Origin: a virus
Length of the DNA stretch: 64,000 nt
Virus record (IMG/VR): IMGVR_UViG_3300032116_000104
Coordinates: 20,373 to 84,372 of that record
Direction: 5' to 3' (one strand)
Within the stretch, counting starts at the first letter, position 1; each line of letters begins with the position of its first letter. Under the pieces are notes generated by a model, which was given only the letters and a program-made list of their open reading frames with translations, was not told where the DNA came from and searched no databases. Of the stretch, positions 60,371 to 64,000 are shown piece by piece. The position numbers and the translations under genes were made by a program.

Positions 60371-60399
60371 ATGATATCTGTAAATCAGGAAGATTGCAA
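60371..60399 (-). promoter_or_regulatory. Promoter for a leaderless early operon
   Basis: On the minus strand: TTGCAA (60399-60394), 17-nt spacer, TATCAT (60376-60371), then seven bases to the GTG at 60363. The -10 matches five of six positions and the -35 four of six. Confidence 0.6.
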
Positions 60400-60501
60400 C
60401 CCTTGGAGGTCATATGGGTTTGAGCCATGTCACATAGACATTGACCAACTCCTTGACCTCAACCCCACTTTGGAGGGGGTTCGGGGGAACCTTTCCGAAA
60501 T

Positions 60502-60795
60502 TCACTTTTTATTTTTGCGCATGCCAGGCTCACCCCATTTTCCAAGGGTGTTTTTTCCTGGGTAGCGTCGGCATGCCGCTTGTTGTGTCGGGCACCTTAG
60601 CAGGGCCCCGCGAGTTGAGCAACTCTGTGAGCGGATTTTTTTCCGCCGCTTCGGAGAAGTTCTTGAAAGAAGACATACCGATGGTGTAGTTTCTCCACCC
60701 GACGGCGGGGCCTTTCCTCCTTTCACCCCGTTGTCAAGCCCTCCTGGGGTGAGCGCGATTGTTGTAGGTGGCGTCGGCGCTCCCCCAGGGGGCAC
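60502..60795 (-). CDS. Doubtful ORF in the 458-nt gap 60364-60821
   Basis: 97 residues from GTG with GGAAAGGA 8 nt upstream (part of a repeated element, 60804-60832). Composition is odd: Pro/Gly/Thr-rich start, Lys/Arg-rich end, no recognisable domain. Its SD and distance match those of the real gene at 61911, which favours it; the composition does not. The rest of the gap (60364-60501) holds only the early promoter and short T-rich runs near 60506-60516. I see no other gene there. Confidence 0.3.
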   Translation of the reverse strand: MPPGGAPTPPTTIALTPGGLDNGVKGGKAPPSGGETTPSVCLLSRTSPKRRKKIRSQSCSTRGALLRCPTQQAACRRYPGKNTLGKWGEPGMRKNKK

Positions 60796-60803
60796 TTCGC
60801 CAG

Positions 60804-60832
60804 TCCTTTCCGCCACCGTGGCTAGATGTAAG
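60804..60832 (-). repeat. Repeated translation-start element, copy 1
   Basis: Leftward strand: CTTACATC, five variable bases, ACGGTGGCGGAAAGGA. The same 29-nt element with the same spacing is found at 61920-61948 (24 of 29 identical). Eight bases after it lies a GTG. It overlaps the 3' end of the 57-residue gene. Confidence 0.7.
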
Positions 60833-60995
60833 GGTCCTTGAGAGGCATCACTACCAAGCCGCCATACATGGTCTCCTGGATGTGGAGGCAATCTCGGCGG
60901 CGGCCCGCGTAGACGATAGAGGAATCATACGGGTCGTATACAATCCAGGTTCTGTAACGCAGGATTTCGTAGGCCCCGATGATGAGGTTCTTCAT
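60822..60995 (-). CDS. Hypothetical 57-residue protein
   Basis: The ATG overlaps the upstream stop (ATGA), so it is coupled to the DUF1599 gene. MKNLIIGAYEILRYRTWIVY with DPYDSSIVYAGRRRD is a compact, Tyr-rich sequence with no recognised domain. The reading frame is short but the coupling and clean stop at TAG 60822-60824 support it. Confidence 0.65.
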   Translation of the reverse strand: MKNLIIGAYEILRYRTWIVYDPYDSSIVYAGRRRDCLHIQETMYGGLVVMPLKDPYI

Positions 60996-61477
60996 ACCAT
61001 CGGCAGGGGGAACTGCCCGCGCTCCAAAATCATCCCGAGCGCTGCGTACCCGAGAAGGTCCAGATATCCATCCTTGACTGATTCGTTCAGCGGGTCTTCT
61101 TCTTTCTTTTTGAGATTCTCAAGGCGGGCCACTTTGTCGTGAGTGCGGACCAGGATGCCAATTGTTCCGAATCGCATAATCGCGTCTGGGCCGTAGTCCT
61201 TTTGTTTACGTATCAGTGTGCCCGCCATCGCTGAGGAATATCCCCTGAATTCTGGGCTTGCCCTATGCGGGATGACCTTTGCTGTCTGGCCTGCGCCCAG
61301 CGAGGTTGCTCCGAAGATTCTCCAGTTCAAAGCAGCATCTTGTACTGAGTCGTTCTGGGCATCTTGAATAAATTTGTCCAAGAACTTCCTGGCATCAATC
61401 AAGGTCTGGACACCTACCACCCTGGTGAGGAAGATGTCATCCACTGCCTGGATGGCCGCCTCATTCCACGTCTTCAC
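60992..61477 (-). CDS. DUF1599 / nucleotide modification-associated domain 1 protein
   Basis: 161 residues from GTG with GGAGG 7 nt upstream. IRKQKDYGPDAIMRFGTIGI, VRTHDKVARLENLKKK and DPLNESVKDGYLDLLGYAAL match DUF1599 (PF07659), a family linked to phage modified-nucleotide pathways. The start overlaps the upstream stop (GTGA). Confidence 0.75.
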   Translation of the reverse strand: MKTWNEAAIQAVDDIFLTRVVGVQTLIDARKFLDKFIQDAQNDSVQDAALNWRIFGATSLGAGQTAKVIPHRASPEFRGYSSAMAGTLIRKQKDYGPDAIMRFGTIGILVRTHDKVARLENLKKKEEDPLNESVKDGYLDLLGYAALGMILERGQFPLPMV

Positions 61478-61911
61478 AGAATGTCCTCCACCCTGAGTTG
61501 CTTGACCTGGCCTTTGTCAATCATTTCCACCACCGTCTCCATCAGATACCCGAGGGCCTTCTGCCACATGTAATCCTGATATTCCGCTGAGTAATCTTTT
61601 TCCACTTTTTCAATCATCTTTGTGATTAATGAATCTGGAAAACCCGCGATGACTTTCCCTGGTTCGTTGCTGGGAAAAATGTTAGGAATTGTTGACATGT
61701 CCAGGGCGTCGTCTTTGTAATGCATCGCCTGGATGAGTACGTCAGGGCCAGTCGCGATAAAGAGAAGGGACCCCATTTCTTCTGGAGTTATCTCCTTGAT
61801 GGCAGCCCTGGTCTGGGGGTATTTTTCCCCGAACTTCTTCAGTTCCTCCAGGGCCTGTTCTCTGGTCCACTCCTCGGGAATACCGAAGGGTTCATCATTG
61901 ATTTCTGACAC
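61474..61911 (-). CDS. Hypothetical protein
   Basis: 145 residues from GTG 61911, with AGGAG 7 nt upstream inside a repeated element. EWTREQALEELKKFGEKYPQ and DYMWQKALGYLMETVVEMID are helical; the middle is mixed. A longer frame to 61959 lacks an SD and would ignore the strong one. No family recognised. Confidence 0.7.
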   Translation of the reverse strand: MSEINDEPFGIPEEWTREQALEELKKFGEKYPQTRAAIKEITPEEMGSLLFIATGPDVLIQAMHYKDDALDMSTIPNIFPSNEPGKVIAGFPDSLITKMIEKVEKDYSAEYQDYMWQKALGYLMETVVEMIDKGQVKQLRVEDIL

Positions 61912-61919
61912 GCACAGAC

Positions 61920-61948
61920 TCCTTTCCGCCACCGTACCATGATGTAAG
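61920..61948 (-). repeat. Repeated translation-start element, copy 2
   Basis: Leftward strand: CTTACATC, five bases, ACGGTGGCGGAAAGGA, then eight bases to the GTG at 61911. It matches copy 1 (60804-60832) in sequence and in distance to its GTG. Confidence 0.7.
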
Positions 61949-62017
61949 ACGGGTGGCAACTTCTGAGAAAATTTGTTCGCTCGCGCACGCGATATAGAGA
62001 TGTTCTAAACTCCGCCC

Positions 62018-62389
62018 ATGGACAACAACACCAGATTCAATTTGTACATCCAGGCCATTGAGCAGTTCGCTCAGCGCGAAGGCCATTCCAGGTGCCCCGC
62101 TCTCCACGTAGAGGTCGTGGGTGGCAGGGAAGTGGCGGTCGGTGCCTGGGTGGGCTACGTTCGTCAGCGTTACAAGAAGGGCGTGCTTCCTGCCGACCGT
62201 GTCGCGCGCCTTAACGCGGTGCCTGGTTGGGAGTGGGGCCCGCTGAAGCCTGGCCCTGCAACGAACTACCCACGCAACAGCGAGATTCTTCAGATGCGCC
62301 AACGCGGGATGAGCCTGCGCCAGATTGCCGATTCGTTTGACCTCAGCCGTCAGCGCGTTCATCAGATTGTGAAGCGGACGAATGCGTGA
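62018..62389 (+). CDS. Helicase-associated (HA) domain plus HTH regulator
   Basis: 123 residues. The N-terminal 65 residues carry the HA pattern: FNLYIQAIEQFAQREGHSRC, VGAWVGYVRQRYKKGVLPAD with RVARLNAVPGWEWGP. Residues about 86-120 are an HTH: MRQRGMSLRQIADSFDLSRQ with RVHQIVKR. HA-only proteins of this type are common in actinobacterial and some phage genomes. No SD upstream. It probably binds DNA as a regulator. Confidence 0.8.
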   Translation: MDNNTRFNLYIQAIEQFAQREGHSRCPALHVEVVGGREVAVGAWVGYVRQRYKKGVLPADRVARLNAVPGWEWGPLKPGPATNYPRNSEILQMRQRGMSLRQIADSFDLSRQRVHQIVKRTNA

Positions 62390-62645
62390 GCCATACGACT
62401 GGCGCCTGGACCCGCCAGACCCATCACTAGAGGGCGAAGACGTGCCACCGACTGTGGTGTTCATCGCTGGCCTCGCTTCATTTTCAATTTCAACATTGCT
62501 CTACTCATTGATTGCGTACTTCGTGATATTCGTTCTTCATGATGCTTCCATCATTGGTGGCCGTCCCTCATGGACCCAGACGTGTCTGATGGTCACGGGA
62601 TTGATGTTCGCCCGCATCTGGGATAGGGCACTACTCAAGCGTTAA
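62382..62645 (+). CDS. Membrane protein, two TM segments
   Basis: 87 residues; the ATG overlaps the previous stop by 8 nt. FIAGLASFSISTLLYSLIAY with FVIFVLHDAS and LMVTGLMFARIWDRALLKR form two or three hydrophobic stretches. It is followed by a strong hairpin. Function unknown; holin or a superinfection-related membrane protein are possibilities. Confidence 0.7.
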   Translation: MREPYDWRLDPPDPSLEGEDVPPTVVFIAGLASFSISTLLYSLIAYFVIFVLHDASIIGGRPSWTQTCLMVTGLMFARIWDRALLKR

Positions 62646-62652
62646 TCCGAAA

Positions 62653-62691
62653 CCCCAGGGAGGAAAGAAAGGAAGGAAGACCTCCCTGGGG
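62653..62691. terminator. Bidirectional hairpin between convergent genes
   Basis: CCCCAGGGAGG (62653-62663) and CCTCCCTGGGG (62681-62691) form a perfect 11-bp stem with a 17-nt purine loop. No U-tail on either strand. Location between a rightward stop (62645) and a leftward stop (62705) supports a terminator or transcript-end stabiliser. Confidence 0.6.
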
Positions 62692-62704
62692 CTCGGACAC
62701 CTTG

Positions 62705-64000
62705 TCAGACCTCGTCGTCCTGCAGACGCTCACCCATGGACATCCTGTAGGCGTCACGCAGGTAGTAGCCCCACTTACGACGAGCCCTGTTGCCAGCGCG
62801 CATACGAGCGAGTTCGGTCAACGCTTCACCCACGTTCGGAATCACGGCGATGCGATTCTTCTTGCAGTAGTTGATGCATTGCATGGCGAGCATGTTGTGG
62901 AAACCGCCCGTCGGTCCACAGACCGCACCGTCGGTGACCCACACGATGGGTTCAGAGGAACGCTTACGACGCTTGACAGCCCACTCAAGCATGGGGAAGT
63001 CCACGCCGTTGCCTGCTCCCGTGTTCGGAAGTTCCTCAACCATCTTGCCGTTCTCCGCAAGGACCCAAGCATTTGGTGCGCCTGCTCCGTTGTCCATGTC
63101 TGAGTAGGCGACGACCGTCGCTCCTGGACTCGCTTCCACGATGAGGCGGATGTGGTCCTTAGAGAAATGCATGGAGCCCGATGCGTCAATGACCACGATG
63201 CCACCCATGCCACGGGAGACCTTGTCAAAGACACGCTTCTCGGGGTCGGTCATGAGGCGATGGAGTCGTCGGGGAGAGCGACCGACGTTGGATGCCACAC
63301 GCTTCTTCCCGATGTTGCCACGAGTCTGCTTCGGCATGGGGAGTCGCTCCATGACGAGTTCGCTCCACGTCGGCACGGTCGTATCCGTGTTCATCTCTAT
63401 CTTCTTGACGGCATTGACCATGTCGGTCTCCGTCTTGCCACTACCACCAGCCTGACGAGACTCGCTGGTGGAGGATGAACCGCTGGAGGATTCGCGAGAC
63501 TCGCTCTTCTCCTTCTCCTGCTCCTCTTCCTTTTCAGGCTTGATGGAGGCGATTCGGTCCACCCATTCAGCCAGTCGCTCCGTGCAGGAGAAACCGTAGG
63601 GGTTCAGCCCAGTTCTCTTGTGAGCCTCCGTGGAGGCGAGGAAGCCAAAGCGGTAGTCATTCTCCATCTGCTTGACAGCCTTCTTGCTGATAGCGACGAG
63701 AGCCTTGCCCCACTCACGCTTGTGACGACGCACACCGTTGAGGAAGGGCTTGAGACCACCCGAATTGGAGTAGGCAATGGTTGCGTAAACCACGTCAGCC
63801 CACGTTCCGTGCTGAGCAATCTTCTCGCCCGACTCCGTCTCTGAACCATCGGAGAGGACCATGGGGTCAAAGCCAGCCTTGCCGATGAGGAGATTGACAC
63901 GCAGTTCCTCACACGCGACCATCGCTCGCTTGCTTGCCATGCCACGGGCAATCCACTTGTCCCAGTCATCTCCAGGAGAGACCTTGGCATGCATCATCTC
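62705..64000 (-). CDS. CobT-like VWA-domain protein, open at the right edge
   Basis: 430 residues from an ATG at 63997, with one further in-frame codon (GAG) before the edge, so it may continue. Residues about 265-400 form a VWA domain with MIDAS GIVVIDASGSM (D-x-S-x-S). The centre (about 150-195) is a Glu/Lys/Ser-rich linker. This plan is like CobT of cobaltochelatase-type complexes, which act with an AAA+ (CobS/MoxR-like) partner. Such pairs recur in phages. The partner, if any, is beyond the edge. Confidence 0.82.
   Translation of the reverse strand, partial: EMMHAKVSPGDDWDKWIARGMASKRAMVACEELRVNLLIGKAGFDPMVLSDGSETESGEKIAQHGTWADVVYATIAYSNSGGLKPFLNGVRRHKREWGKALVAISKKAVKQMENDYRFGFLASTEAHKRTGLNPYGFSCTERLAEWVDRIASIKPEKEEEQEKEKSESRESSSGSSSTSESRQAGGSGKTETDMVNAVKKIEMNTDTTVPTWSELVMERLPMPKQTRGNIGKKRVASNVGRSPRRLHRLMTDPEKRVFDKVSRGMGGIVVIDASGSMHFSKDHIRLIVEASPGATVVAYSDMDNGAGAPNAWVLAENGKMVEELPNTGAGNGVDFPMLEWAVKRRKRSSEPIVWVTDGAVCGPTGGFHNMLAMQCINYCKKNRIAVIPNVGEALTELARMRAGNRARRKWGYYLRDAYRMSMGERLQDDEV

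Noticed and set aside
60530-60677. Small leftward ORF near 60677 beginning MSSFKK
   Set aside because: Careful reading gives a stop after 26 codons; no useful SD, so no gene.
61895-62464. 189-codon leftward ORF across the HA-domain gene
   Set aside because: Antisense to a well supported gene, with unconvincing low-complexity sequence.

Overview
The window is part of a large tailed-phage genome with a contractile (myovirus-type) tail. It encodes a large terminase, an HK97-type portal and prohead protease, tail sheath, tail tube, a frameshifted tail chaperone, tape measure, gp25-like and J-like baseplate proteins, fibres and a lysis module. The host is probably an actinobacterium: there is a WhiB-like Fe-S regulator, a helicase-associated (HA) domain regulator of a kind common in actinobacterial genomes, many GTG/TTG starts, and at least two candidate leaderless transcripts. 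I saw no tRNA, integrase or CRISPR array. Lifestyle is not decided by this window.

Layout. Positions 1-20073 form one leftward, tightly packed block: a small membrane protein, the portal, a 2429-residue protein with an HK97-type protease at its N-terminus, an acidic 502-residue protein, a 1945-residue giant with an HEFGH metallopeptidase motif, a 549-residue protein and small unknowns running off the left edge. Positions 20122-28080 run rightward: terminase, a recombination set (Rad52-like annealing protein, Fe-S PD-(D/E)XK nuclease, HNH, RuvC-like resolvase) and a ParB / PAPS-reductase-like / ParB trio. A single leftward gene at 24251-24601 with its own promoter and terminator interrupts this block. 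Positions 28118-52944 hold head-tail connection, tail, baseplate, fibre and endolysin genes.

Positions 52941-55065 contain candidate lysis membrane proteins and a leftward gene for a secreted SUEL-type lectin with a mucin-like linker. Positions 55159-58836 carry small regulators, a calcineurin-like phosphoesterase, a proteasome/HslV-like Ntn hydrolase and the WhiB protein. Positions 58833-61911 are a leftward early/replication block (replication-initiation-like domain, helicase-loader-like protein, ribbon-helix-helix protein, DUF1599/Nmad1 protein). The right end has an HA-domain regulator, a membrane protein, a strong bidirectional hairpin and a CobT-like VWA protein reaching the edge.

The most unusual signal is a short motif, G-[LMV]-[RM]-S-[ST]-[ST] and near variants. 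It recurs at least 13 times in the protease giant, about five more times (plus variants) in the 1945-residue giant, and twice in the tape measure, usually between low-complexity or domain-like segments. My inference is that these are processing sites for the N-terminally encoded prohead protease, making the two giants virion polyproteins. In the protease giant the motif is interleaved with five copies of a helix-turn-helix-like unit. No major capsid protein could be recognised in the window.
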